The notes below the pieces were generated by a model. That model saw only the letters and a program-made list of their open reading frames with translations. It was not told where the DNA came from and searched no databases. A stretch of DNA of 33,741 nt from Elusimicrobiota bacterium (GTDB taxonomy: Bacteria; Elusimicrobiota; UBA8919): contig DMMW01000056.1 in the NCBI GenBank assembly GCA_003452965.1, forward strand, positions 1-33,741. The letters are read 5' to 3'. Numbering within the stretch: the first letter of the stretch is position 1; every line of letters begins with the position of its first letter. Below, in pieces: positions 1 to 6,797 of this stretch. The position numbers and the translations under genes are program-made.

Positions 1-48
1 CTTGCTGACGATCACAAAGAGCATTCAGCAAAAGTTGAGATTGGGTAA
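1..48 (+). CDS. Possible C-terminal tail of an upstream gene
   Basis: Frame 1 is open from the window edge to a TAA at 46-48 and reads LADDHKEHSAKVEIG. It is too short to identify. It could be the end of a real gene cut by the window edge or chance, since 15 codons without a stop is weak evidence. Confidence 0.25.
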   Translation, partial: LADDHKEHSAKVEIG

Positions 49-201
49 TATCTGAAAAAATGTTGACTTCTGAAAAATAATTTAGTAAAATCAAATTATA
101 ATTATTAAAATATAAAAACCCGATAAATGTTCTTTTTAATAGTTGTTTTATCACAATATTATTTAATATTATTTTTTTTATTTTAGTTTTTTGTAGTTTT
201 A

Positions 202-230
202 TTGACGATAAAATTGTTGAAAAATGATTA
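202..230 (+). promoter_or_regulatory. Possible original tRNA-Tyr promoter
   Basis: TTGACG (202-207) and TGATTA (225-230) are separated by 17 bp and end 12 bp before the truncated tRNA-Tyr copy at 243. This would be the native promoter of the tRNA gene before the island split it. A second TTGACT-17-TAAAAT pair lies at 63-91. Both calls rest on consensus matching alone. Confidence 0.35.
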
Positions 231-242
231 CTTGACGAAAAC

Positions 243-281
243 GGGTAGGTGACCGAGCGGTTAATGGTACCAGACTGTAAA
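243..281 (+). pseudogene. Truncated tRNA-Tyr 5' half (left attachment site)
   Basis: These 39 bases are identical to the first 39 bases of the complete tRNA-Tyr at 5644-5727. They run from the first acceptor-stem base through the D arm to the anticodon loop CTGTAAA. After 281 the sequences diverge completely, so no anticodon stem can close and this copy cannot be a functional tRNA. Identity also stops at the first base of the tRNA on the upstream side. That fits an attL-type core with the crossover in or near the anticodon loop. Confidence 0.85.
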
Positions 282-391
282 GGTGGAACATATATTTTTG
301 AATTTCCGCCCGAAGTGGCATTTACCTACGGAAAACAGGGTTATATCAAGTTGCATGAATTTGTGTCATTTTAGGGGTTTTTGGTTTACGT

Positions 392-411
392 TTGACACCA
401 TGTTGACACCA
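392..411 (+). repeat. Paired TTGACACCA repeat, left arm-like site
   Basis: TTGACACCA occurs at 392-400 and 403-411, an 11-bp period of one helical turn. A nearly identical pair lies at 5567-5586, just inside the other end of the element. Short direct repeats flanking the core are the usual form of arm-type binding sites for tyrosine integrases. That function is an inference, since no integrase gene is present here. Confidence 0.55.
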
Positions 412-448
412 AAACCACATTAAAAAGGTGTAAAAAGGAAGAAATAAA

Positions 449-790
449 ATGGTTATGAAAGCAAATAACTTAAATAAAAGTGATTTGGAAAGCATAAAGG
501 AATTGAAAAAAGAAGTATTGAAAGAGTTTCCCGATTCAGAAATCATATTATATGGTTCAAAAAGCAAGGGGGAAGATAGCGAGTATTCAGATATTGATAT
601 CCTTGTTTTGATAAACGAATCTGTAACAACAAAAATAGAAGAAAGGATTTTTGGAATTGCATATGATATTGAATTAAAAAATGATGTTGTTTTTGGTATA
701 GTTGTGGAAACAAAAAACTTTTGGGAATCTGCACTGTCTAAAGCAATGCCGTTTCATTGGAATGTTGAAAGAGAAGGAGTTGCAATGTGA
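449..790 (+). CDS. MNT-type nucleotidyltransferase (antitoxin of an MNT/HEPN pair)
   Basis: A 113-aa minimal nucleotidyltransferase. The signature is clear: Y35-G36-S37 followed by S47-D48-I-D50, the G-S-x10-D-x-D metal-binding pattern of the DNA polymerase beta-like superfamily. The ATG follows an AAAAAGGAAG ribosome site. It overlaps the next gene by 4 bp, so the two are translationally coupled. In characterised MNT/HEPN systems the MNT protein neutralises the HEPN toxin, in the studied cases by AMPylating it. A similar role is inferred from gene order. It is the first gene inside the left end of the tRNA-Tyr island, a typical place for such a stability or defence module. Confidence 0.85.
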   Translation: MVMKANNLNKSDLESIKELKKEVLKEFPDSEIILYGSKSKGEDSEYSDIDILVLINESVTTKIEERIFGIAYDIELKNDVVFGIVVETKNFWESALSKAMPFHWNVEREGVAM

Positions 791-1179
791 CAGAGGAAAC
801 TAAAACACTTGTTGATTATAGATTAAAAAGAGCGGAAGAAACGTTTGATGATGCAAGAATATTGTTCCACAATGATAAATTATTTTCCTGCGTCAATAGG
901 ATTTATTATTCTATGTTTTATGTAGTAAACGCATTACTACTGGCAAAAGGAATGTCTTCCGCTAAACATTCGGGGGTTTTAAGTTTATTTAATAAAGAGT
1001 TTATCAATAAAGGAATAGTACCTAAAAAACTTGGGAAATTTTATGCTGAAATGTTTGAACATAGACAAAAGGGTGATTATAAGGACTTATTGAAATTTGA
1101 AAAATCAGATGTTGCGACGTGGCTTAAACAAACGGAAAACTTCGTCGCTGAACTAAAAAAGTTAATTGAAAGTTTATAG
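787..1179 (+). CDS. HEPN domain protein (toxin partner)
   Basis: A 130-aa all-helical protein of the HEPN family (PF05168 type). Recognisable blocks are the RIYYSMFYVVNALLLAKG helix (about residues 38-55), KHSGVLSLFNKEF (60-72), and EHRQKGDYKD near 91-100. It starts with GTG at 787, overlapping the TGA of the MNT gene (788-790). I do not see the R-x4-6-H RNase motif of catalytic HEPN toxins; the equivalent position reads RQKGDY. The protein may therefore bind rather than cut RNA, or use other residues. Family and pairing are secure, toxicity is not. Confidence 0.85.
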   Translation: MTEETKTLVDYRLKRAEETFDDARILFHNDKLFSCVNRIYYSMFYVVNALLLAKGMSSAKHSGVLSLFNKEFINKGIVPKKLGKFYAEMFEHRQKGDYKDLLKFEKSDVATWLKQTENFVAELKKLIESL

Positions 1180-1188
1180 GACGCCAAG

Positions 1189-1283
1189 ATATCATTCAGT
1201 TAGATAATTTTGGATTTCGTATATAGAAAAGTCTTTTAAGTCTACCCCGGGGATATATTATATAGCACTAACTGAGTAGATAT
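1189..1283. repeat. Imperfect long-range inverted repeat
   Basis: ATATC plus TCAGTTAG (1189-1203) is complementary, with a small mismatch bubble, to CTAACTGA plus GATAT (1268-1283). The arms enclose about 65 bases that include a CCCCGGGG palindrome. It lies in the 249-bp gap between the HEPN and nuclease genes, ahead of a likely terminator. It could be the remnant of a small mobile element or a structured 3' UTR. No function is assigned. Confidence 0.3.
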
Positions 1284-1330
1284 ATTTTACCTGCTCATCC
1301 AACAAACACCAACATTCATTGATTATATTA

Positions 1331-1358
1331 GCCACCTATCAAACGGTGGTTTTTATTT
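1331..1358 (+). terminator. Likely intrinsic terminator after the MNT/HEPN pair
   Basis: The stem GCCACC/GGTGGT (one G-T pair) has an 8-base loop and is followed by TTTTATTT. Its position downstream of the HEPN gene and before the separately initiated nuclease gene fits a rho-independent terminator. Confidence 0.6.
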
Positions 1359-1428
1359 GCAAAATCCAATAAAAAATGTAGAATATCGCTAAATAGGGCT
1401 TATTGAAAAGATATTTTAGCGGAGGCAA

Positions 1429-2445
1429 ATGAATAAGGTAATTACAAAGGATTATATTTCGTTGCTTACAGACATTAAACAGAGAATTCGTTCTGCACAG
1501 TATGAGGCATTAAAAAAAGTTAATAAAGAACTTATATCTTTATATTGGGATATAGGTAAAATTATAGAAGAACGGCAAAAAGGTAAAAGTTGGGGGAAAT
1601 CAATAGTTGAAAATATTGCCATAGATTTACAGACGGAATTCCCTGGTATACAAGGATTTTCTACTCAGAATATATGGTATATGAGACAGTTTTATAATAC
1701 CTACAGCAAGAAACCAATTCTCCAACCATTAGTTGGAGAAATTAGCTGGACAAAGCATCTGATTGTTATGTCAAAATGTAAGAACGATTTAGAGCGGGAG
1801 TTTTATATCCGTATGACTCGTAGGTATGGATGGACAAAAAATGTACTTAATTTGAAGATAGAAGACAAGACCTATGAAAAAACGATACTTGCACAAACCA
1901 GTTTCAACAAAACTTTGCCAGAAAAAATTCGTAATCAAGCAAAACTTGCAGTAAAAGATGAATATACATTTGATTTTCTTGAACTTGGCGAAGAACATAG
2001 CGAAAGAGAGCTTGAAAAAGCTATAGTTGCAAAAATAGAAATATTTTTAAGAGAAATGGGAGGAATGTTTGCTTTTCTTGGAAGTCAATACCGCATTGAG
2101 GTCAACAATGAAGAATATTTTATTGATTTACTACTTTACCATCGCATACTTAAATGTCTTGTAGCAATTGAGTTAAAGATAGGGAAATTCCTGCCGGAAT
2201 ATGTAGGTAAGATGCAGTTTTATCTTGCTCTTCTTGATGATAAAGTAAAAACACCCGATGAAAATCCATCCATTGGAATAATTCTTTGTAAAACAAAAGA
2301 CAAAACAATCGTTGAATATGCATTAAGGGAAACCAAAAAACCAATTGGCGTTGCTTCGTTCAAGATGATGCCAACGTTGCCGAATAATTTGAGGGGGAAA
2401 CTACCTTCACCAGAGCAAATTTCAGAAATATTGAAAGATATGTAG
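1429..2445 (+). CDS. DUF1016 (YhcG-type) PD-(D/E)XK nuclease domain protein
   Basis: This 338-aa protein has the two parts of the DUF1016 family. An N-terminal helical DUF1016_N domain (about 8-150) contains LYWDIGKIIEERQ and GFSTQNIWYMRQFY. A C-terminal nuclease-like domain spans about 190-335. The catalytic pattern is visible: D233 in YFIDLLLYH, then E248-L-K250 in CLVAIELKIG, the D...ExK core of the fold. A GGAGG site at 1421-1425 fixes the ATG. Members are common on islands and next to restriction and toxin loci, and their exact role is unsettled. Here it sits in the tRNA-Tyr island between a toxin-antitoxin-type pair and a zinc-binding protein, which favours a defence or DNA-processing role. 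Confidence 0.85.
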   Translation: MNKVITKDYISLLTDIKQRIRSAQYEALKKVNKELISLYWDIGKIIEERQKGKSWGKSIVENIAIDLQTEFPGIQGFSTQNIWYMRQFYNTYSKKPILQPLVGEISWTKHLIVMSKCKNDLEREFYIRMTRRYGWTKNVLNLKIEDKTYEKTILAQTSFNKTLPEKIRNQAKLAVKDEYTFDFLELGEEHSERELEKAIVAKIEIFLREMGGMFAFLGSQYRIEVNNEEYFIDLLLYHRILKCLVAIELKIGKFLPEYVGKMQFYLALLDDKVKTPDENPSIGIILCKTKDKTIVEYALRETKKPIGVASFKMMPTLPNNLRGKLPSPEQISEILKDM

Positions 2446-2534
2446 AATGAACAAGATACTAAAAAAATTGACAGAATTAGGATTTTTAGATTATAGATAT
2501 AAGCAATGAGTAGGAGTAGACACAAGGGGAATTT

Positions 2535-3536
2535 ATGGAGATTAAATTAACTAAAGAGCAGTATGAGAATTTGTTGAAATTAGTATTTATGGGTAGCTGG
2601 ATGGCAAACGCTTTTCGTGTTAAAGATACGGTTAAGAAATTTGAGGAATTGGAAGATTATATCTATTCGTTTGCTAAAGATTTTGGCTTAGAAAACTATG
2701 TTGAATATGATGAAAAATTTAAAAAGTATTTTATTACCAGAGAATTTGAAGAAGACCCTGAACTAAGACAATACATGGATGAATATACTAATGATACTTT
2801 TTGGGATGAATTGATATGTAAATTAACTAGCCGTGATATGTTGAAGGAGTACGGAGAAGAAGAAGTAAAAAATATGGATTTTCTGGAATATAATAAAAAA
2901 GAATCTAAGTTCATGGAGAAATATGACGACGAATTCAGGAAAAATGGTATTACAAATATCGAGGTTGTGCAACAGGTTAAAAAAAACATAAACGGAGTCA
3001 AAGATTTTAAAGGTAAGTTCAAAGATAACGGGCTATGCGAATGTGGTATGTGTGGGAAAACAAGCAAATATGCCGGGTTATTGAACCCCATGTCAACCGA
3101 CCCCTTAAACCCTCCTGTGATAGCGTGCATTGACTGTATGGCTACAATACAAGCTAAAGAAAAAGGTATAACTAAACAAGAAGTTTTGAAACAGCGAAAA
3201 AAAATGTTTGATACTATACGAATATTCCAAGAGGTAATGATGGCGCGGTACTTACAGGCATGTAGTAAAAAAGATTTTAATACGGTAGATGAGGCTAATA
3301 AAGCCATAGGTATTGCCATGAATCATTGGAATTCATTATCAAGAGAAACCAGAATTAGTTTTGATAATTATGAGGAATCTAAACTGAAAGAACTATTTCA
3401 AAAAATGGACATCGATTTTACTAAAGATGCATCAACGTTTGTACCACAGACGAGTAAAACAATTGGAAGAAACGACCCTTGCCCCTGCGGAAGTGGGAAG
3501 AAATATAAGAAATGTTGTTTGCTTAAAGTATCTTAG
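2535..3536 (+). CDS. Zinc-ribbon and SEC-C motif protein
   Basis: A 333-aa protein I cannot name beyond its metal sites. The C-terminus ends in a classic SEC-C motif, GRNDPCPCGSGKKYKKCC (Cys316, 318, 327, 328), as at the SecA C-terminus and in many unrelated proteins. A second four-cysteine site lies mid-protein: C170-x2-C173 and C198-x2-C201, a zinc-ribbon spacing. The N-terminal 160 residues are helical, charged and unrecognised. The ATG follows AAGGGGAATTT. The gene begins 89 bp after the DUF1016 nuclease on the same strand and may be co-transcribed. SEC-C tails often mediate contacts with ribosomes, SecB-like partners or nucleic acids; no specific role can be assigned here. Confidence 0.7.
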   Translation: MEIKLTKEQYENLLKLVFMGSWMANAFRVKDTVKKFEELEDYIYSFAKDFGLENYVEYDEKFKKYFITREFEEDPELRQYMDEYTNDTFWDELICKLTSRDMLKEYGEEEVKNMDFLEYNKKESKFMEKYDDEFRKNGITNIEVVQQVKKNINGVKDFKGKFKDNGLCECGMCGKTSKYAGLLNPMSTDPLNPPVIACIDCMATIQAKEKGITKQEVLKQRKKMFDTIRIFQEVMMARYLQACSKKDFNTVDEANKAIGIAMNHWNSLSRETRISFDNYEESKLKELFQKMDIDFTKDASTFVPQTSKTIGRNDPCPCGSGKKYKKCCLLKVS

Positions 3537-3631
3537 CTGTTAAATTATATGGTGTATTATTTTAGAAACAATTTACATTAGGTATGCGATATAATTCGAA
3601 ATTTATTATAAAAAGATAATGTAAAAAAGCG

Positions 3632-3660
3632 TTGACAAAATAAAGTTTTTGGATTATACT
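3632..3660 (+). promoter_or_regulatory. Strong sigma70-type promoter for a leader RNA
   Basis: TTGACA (3632-3637), a 17-bp spacer and TATACT (3655-3660) give a near-consensus promoter with transcription expected near 3667. That leaves a leader of about 197 nt before the next start codon at 3864. Confidence 0.7.
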
Positions 3661-3736
3661 CATGGTAGATTTTAGTAAGCAGTATTTCAGTGCTTTTTAG
3701 AAAATAGTTCTTTGTAATTTGTAGTATTAAAATTTT

Positions 3737-3845
3737 CAAGTGACAACCGACCAATACACTTGCTTTATGCTTGGGCAAGCTGTATTGGAAGGAAGGCTTC
3801 CTTGGTCGGTTGTCTGCCTGAAGATACACTTGCCCTTTTTCTTTT
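3737..3845 (+). ncRNA. Structured leader RNA with two exclusive folds
   Basis: Fold A is a compact three-way junction. The outer stem pairs GACAACCGACC (3742-3752) with 3804-3814. One arm pairs 3751-3763 with 3775-3788 (13 bp, one bulged C). A second small arm is AAGGAA-GGC-TTCCTT (3789-3803). Fold B pairs GGGCAAGCTGTAT (3773-3785) with ATACACTTGCCC (3824-3835; 12 bp, one bulge), directly followed by TTTTTCTTTT, as in an intrinsic terminator. The switch is possible because ATACACTTGC occurs twice (3755-3763 region and 3824-3833). CAAGTG at 3737-3742 can also pair with either copy. The RNA lies between a strong promoter and a short gene with a good ribosome site, so attenuation is the simplest reading. 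It could instead be an independent small RNA or a palindromic insertion. I do not recognise a known riboswitch class. Confidence 0.6.
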
Positions 3846-3863
3846 GGGGAAAGGAGATTATTT

Positions 3864-4064
3864 ATGACTAAAGAAGGTGGAATATCGACGAAAAGAAAAT
3901 ATGATGTTGAGTTTTATCGTATTCTTAATGCGATGATGAAAATTCATAAGAAAATCAAGAAAATAGGAATAGACGGAAATACAAGAGATTTGGAATTTAT
4001 GCGTAAAGCATTATCTAAAATAACAAGAAGGTATAGCAGCTGGATACGAAGCAAACAGCACTAA
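3864..4064 (+). CDS. Small basic hypothetical protein
   Basis: A 66-aa lysine/arginine-rich protein, predicted helical. Recognisable pieces are RKYDVEFYRILNAMMKIHKK and a C-terminal KITRRYSSWIRSKQH. The ATG has a good AAAGGAG site (3850-3856) 7 bases upstream. It has no cysteines, no signal peptide and no motif I recognise. Charge and size would suit a nucleic-acid-binding protein. It is the only gene downstream of the structured leader at 3737-3845, so its expression may be controlled by that RNA. Confidence 0.55.
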   Translation: MTKEGGISTKRKYDVEFYRILNAMMKIHKKIKKIGIDGNTRDLEFMRKALSKITRRYSSWIRSKQH

Positions 4065-4127
4065 GTGTCGCCATATTCGTATTTAACATTATGAAATGTT
4101 TGATTAGAGATGGGGAAAAGGAGAAAT

Positions 4128-4805
4128 ATGTTTAGAACAAAAGAGATTCTGCTTACATTAAGTGTTGTCTTGTTATTAACTGGATGCAAACAAAAACAAA
4201 AAGCATCTATACAAGCAGTCCCACCAACCCCGCCCTCCGTACAGCAAGTCGAAGCACCGCTAAAAAACTCTTTAGGTGGTGGTTATAAAGGTATTAAGTG
4301 GGGAGTTACAAGAAAAGAAGTTGTTCAGGGTTTAAAGATGAATCCAGCCAGTGCAAAAAATGATGAACTTGTATTTAAATATGATTACTTTGACGAGAAA
4401 AAAGAGCGTTGTAAAACATTAATTTGTAAGTTTTATGAAAATCGTTTTTACGAGGCTGTGTTTAATCCGGGATTACCCGAAGATGACACAGAAGGTGTTA
4501 AGGCAATTTTAGTATCTTTGTTGGATAAGTATGGGAGTACCAATCCCGTCGGTGGTTATGAAGAAACCACTGGTATTCAGAATGTTACGTATACTTGTAG
4601 GAAATGGGAAGACGGAGAAACGAGAATAGTAATGAGGATATATACACCCGATCAATACTATTTTAAATCAATATTATCATGGACATCTCTTGGTTTATTT
4701 CCAAGTAATTCGCTTTCAGTTACTTATACGAGTATGAGCATTATAAATGAGTTGGAAAACAAAAAAATGAATGTTAAAATGCAACCATATAAGAATGATT
4801 TTTAA
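4128..4805 (+). CDS. Predicted lipoprotein of unknown function
   Basis: The start at 4128 is preferred over an in-frame ATG at 4110 because AAAAGGAGA (4115-4123) sits just before it. The product, 225 aa, then begins with a short basic end, a hydrophobic stretch and the lipobox LLTGC. A proline/glutamine-rich linker (about residues 22-48) leads into a globular domain beginning with YKGIKWGVTRKEVVQGL. This resembles the opening of small periplasmic lipoprotein domains in which a conserved W-G-x-(T/S) is followed by a helix, but I cannot assign a named family. The protein should be lipid-anchored in the envelope. It is the last apparently intact gene of the island. Confidence 0.65.
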   Translation: MFRTKEILLTLSVVLLLTGCKQKQKASIQAVPPTPPSVQQVEAPLKNSLGGGYKGIKWGVTRKEVVQGLKMNPASAKNDELVFKYDYFDEKKERCKTLICKFYENRFYEAVFNPGLPEDDTEGVKAILVSLLDKYGSTNPVGGYEETTGIQNVTYTCRKWEDGETRIVMRIYTPDQYYFKSILSWTSLGLFPSNSLSVTYTSMSIINELENKKMNVKMQPYKNDF

Positions 4806-4870
4806 TGTTCTTTTTTAATTATATAAATACGGTTTTATTAAAATTATTATATTTGGGGATATCTATAGGG

Positions 4871-4985
4871 ACATGTCACGGATGCGGTAGGAAAGAAAAC
4901 CAATTGTACAAATATGATAATTATGGAAAAAATCTTATGCAATAATTGCCTAAGTAATAGTTGGTGTAAAGATAATAGTAGGTGA
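4871..4985 (+). pseudogene. Frameshifted zinc-ribbon remnant
   Basis: From 4871 one frame reads TCHGCGRKENQLYKYDNYGK and ends at a TAA (4943-4945). Moving by one base at about 4937 continues as CNNCLSNSWCKDNSR up to a TGA at 4983-4985. Joined, the two frames give a CxxC...CxxC zinc-ribbon pattern. There is no start codon or ribosome site. This is best read as decayed coding DNA. It overlaps the next remnant in another frame, so at least one of the two may be chance. Confidence 0.3.
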
Positions 4986-5136
4986 TCTTTCAAAATTGGT
5001 GGACACGTTTTTTATTACAGCAAATCTTGTTGAGGTTGAGACAGGTAAAATATTAAAATCTGAAAACATAAAAGCATATTCTGCTGAAGGGCTTAAAGAT
5101 GCCTGCAAAGAACTCGCCAAAAAGATTTTAAAATAA
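4954..5136 (+). pseudogene. C-terminal fragment of a CsgG/LpoB-like envelope protein
   Basis: This frame is open from just after a TAA (4951-4953) to a TAA at 5134-5136. Recognisable pieces are VGVKIIVGDLSKL, then ANLVEVETGKILKSE and LKDACKELAKKILK. The pattern of a glycine turn, a strand, a V-E-T-G-K-I hairpin and a final helix is typical of the C-terminal part of CsgG-type and related lipoproteins that act on assembly of surface structures. Most of the protein and any start codon are missing, so this is a remnant. Confidence 0.4.
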
Positions 5137-5183
5137 TTAATTCCACAAGTGAATTTAATCTGAATTGGATGCATCGTAGGTGA

Positions 5184-5480
5184 GTTCATCAAAATAATAT
5201 ATATTTAATTGAACCGGAAGCAGTGAAGTGTATAGAAGACGATTTAGAAGAATTACTAAATTTCTACGAACAATCGGAACCGTTAAGAATAAAATTAAGG
5301 ACGACAAATATAATTGAACGTGTATTTCGTGAAGTACGACGCAGAACTAGACCGATGAGTTGTTTTAATAACAGGGCGTCAGTCGAAAGAATCATATTTG
5401 CGATATTAACAAGACAGAATAAATTATGGGAGGGTAAGCCCTTAATTAAAAATTTTTCTAAACTTACACAAAATACTTGA
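5184..5480 (+). pseudogene. IS256-family transposase, C-terminal remnant
   Basis: About 98 codons from 5184 to the TAG... stop region ending at 5480 encode the end of an IS256 (Mutator-type) transposase. The diagnostic block is KLRTTNIIERVFREVRRRTR followed by PMSCFNNRASVERIIFAI, matching the conserved end of the family (R-T-T-N-x-I-E, then R-R-R-T). The DDE catalytic core and N-terminus are absent and a TGA at 5181 closes the frame upstream. It is therefore inactive. It marks past insertion-sequence activity at the right end of the island. Confidence 0.8.
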
Positions 5481-5503
5481 CACTACCATCTGAAAAAAAA
5501 GTA

Positions 5504-5531
5504 TTGACAAAATAAAATAAATTGATAAAAT
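5504..5531 (+). promoter_or_regulatory. Possible promoter upstream of the intact tRNA-Tyr
   Basis: TTGACA (5504-5509), 16 bp, TAAAAT (5526-5531). If the tRNA's 5' half was supplied by the island, its promoter must also come from island DNA, and this is the best match. It lies about 110 bp before the tRNA, so the transcript would need 5' processing. Confidence 0.35.
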
Positions 5532-5566
5532 AAAATAGAAATGTCACATACAGTAAGGTTTTTCAT

Positions 5567-5586
5567 TTGACACCAGGTTGACACCA
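5567..5586 (+). repeat. Paired TTGACACCA repeat, right arm-like site
   Basis: TTGACACCA at 5567-5575 and 5578-5586, 11-bp period, in the same orientation as the pair at 392-411. The two pairs differ by a single base in the 2-bp spacer. This pair lies 57 bp before the intact tRNA-Tyr. It is the counterpart of the left pair and supports an integrated element with matched ends. Confidence 0.55.
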
Positions 5587-5643
5587 AACAGGTTTTAAAT
5601 GAGTAGAATTTATGTAGAAAATAACGGATTTTCCGACAACAAT

Positions 5644-5727
5644 GGGTAGGTGACCGAGCGGTTAATGGTACCAGACTGTAAATCTGGCGGGCTGTGCCCT
5701 ACGAAGGTTCGAATCCTTCCCTGCCCA
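5644..5727 (+). tRNA. tRNA-Tyr (GTA anticodon)
   Basis: An 84-nt class II tRNA. The acceptor stem GGGTAGG/CCTGCCC has one G-T pair and discriminator A5727. The anticodon arm CCAGA-CTGTAAA-TCTGG gives anticodon GTA. A long variable arm follows, then the T arm GAAGG-TTCGAAT-CCTTC. CCA is not encoded. The first 39 bases are duplicated at 243-281, so this gene is also the right attachment site of the island, and its 5' half may be element-derived. Confidence 0.95.
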
Positions 5728-5895
5728 AAGTTTTTAAAAAAAAAGAAGTGAAAAAAGATGTTTTTAATGATTACGGTGAAATATTTTGATACTTTTGTAT
5801 CGCTGCTGTAGTCTTTTTTTTTAGGAATTACTGTGCTTATTAAAGGTGATTATGAGGATTAAAAGGGAAATCACTGTAATCAAAATGGGGGTTAT

Positions 5896-6714
5896 ATGAA
5901 AATTGATGTTTATGAGTTATTGGAAAGAGTCAGAATGCAAAAACCTGTTGTGCATCATTTAACAAATTGGGTTACTATTTATGATTGTGCAAATATTGTC
6001 AAGGTCTTTGGTGCTTCACCTGTTATGGCACATGCTCCCGAAGAAGTTGCGGATATGGCAAAAATTGCATCTGCACTTGTTTTAAATATTGGAACGCTTA
6101 CGGTTGATTTTATTGAAGCAATGAAGATTGCCGCAAAAAGTGCAAATGAAAAAGGAATACCTGTGGTTCTTGATATTTGCGGTGCTGGGGCTACCAATTT
6201 AAGAAATAAAAAGTGTTATGAACTCTTGGATTCAGTTAAAATAAATATTATAAAGGGAAATGCGTCAGAGGTAGCAAGAATTGCAGGTGAAAATGTAAAT
6301 ACTAAAGGCGTAGATGCTACTAAAGTTGAAATGGATTTAATGGAAGTTGCCAAATCACTTGCAATGAGCAAGAATTGTACCGTTGTTATTACCGGGAAGG
6401 AAGATATTGTTTCTGATGGTAAAATAGTTTTTTTGGTAAAAAACGGGCATGAGATGATGTCGCATGTTGTTGGAACCGGTTGTATGGCTACATCGGTAAT
6501 CGGAACATTTGCCGCCATTGAAAAGAATTTGGCCATAGCATCTGTTGCCGGATTATGTTGTTTTGAAATTGCAGCGGAAATAGCAGTAAAAAAATCAGAA
6601 GGTCCCGGTAGTTTTAAGGAAAAGATGTATGATGCCGTGTATAGTTTGGACAAAAAGACCGTTGGGAAGATGCAAAAGATTGAATTTTTAGTTGACGGTA
6701 AATATTATAAGTAA
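5896..6714 (+). CDS. thiM: Hydroxyethylthiazole kinase ThiM
   Basis: A 272-aa enzyme that phosphorylates 4-methyl-5-(2-hydroxyethyl)thiazole with ATP in thiamine salvage, in the cytoplasm. Family signatures are VVHHLTNWVT near 18-27, GASPVMAHAPEE at 39-50, NIGTL at 64-68, the GAGAT loop at 96-100, and the active-site VVGTGC motif with Cys196. Length is normal for the family. The ATG follows a GGGGG tract (5886-5891). It is the first gene after the tRNA-Tyr, so it is the ancestral chromosomal neighbour of the island insertion site. No TPP riboswitch is visible in the 168 bp upstream. thiE follows after 83 bp, but thiD and thiC are not in the window. Confidence 0.95.
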   Translation: MKIDVYELLERVRMQKPVVHHLTNWVTIYDCANIVKVFGASPVMAHAPEEVADMAKIASALVLNIGTLTVDFIEAMKIAAKSANEKGIPVVLDICGAGATNLRNKKCYELLDSVKINIIKGNASEVARIAGENVNTKGVDATKVEMDLMEVAKSLAMSKNCTVVITGKEDIVSDGKIVFLVKNGHEMMSHVVGTGCMATSVIGTFAAIEKNLAIASVAGLCCFEIAAEIAVKKSEGPGSFKEKMYDAVYSLDKKTVGKMQKIEFLVDGKYYK

Positions 6715-6718
6715 AGAC

Positions 6719-6753
6719 GATTACACTGATTATTAAAAGAGATTGCATAGATT
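6719..6753. repeat. GATTACAC-type dispersed repeat (thiM-thiE gap)
   Basis: GATTACACTGATT at 6719-6731 and a degenerate copy at 6741-6753. The same 13-bp unit recurs in the gaps at 10211-10246, 10470-10482 and 11625-11727, and not inside genes as far as I can see. Confidence 0.6.
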
Positions 6754-6797
6754 AAAGCATATTACCAAATAGAAATAATTTTTTTACAGAGTATTTT

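Noticed and set aside
2447..2509. 20-codon frame MNKILKKLTELGFLDYRYKQ between the nuclease and SEC-C genes
   Set aside because: Short, with no clear ribosome site or known motif; could be the tail of a lost gene but not supportable.
5786..5820. Terminator-like GATAC-TTTT-GTATC hairpin after the tRNA
   Set aside because: The stem is only 5 bp and the T-run begins about 12 bases later, too far for an intrinsic terminator.
5728..5895. Possible TPP riboswitch before thiM
   Set aside because: None of the conserved TPP-aptamer core (such as CTGAGA) is visible; the region has only an AT-rich tract and degenerate repeats.
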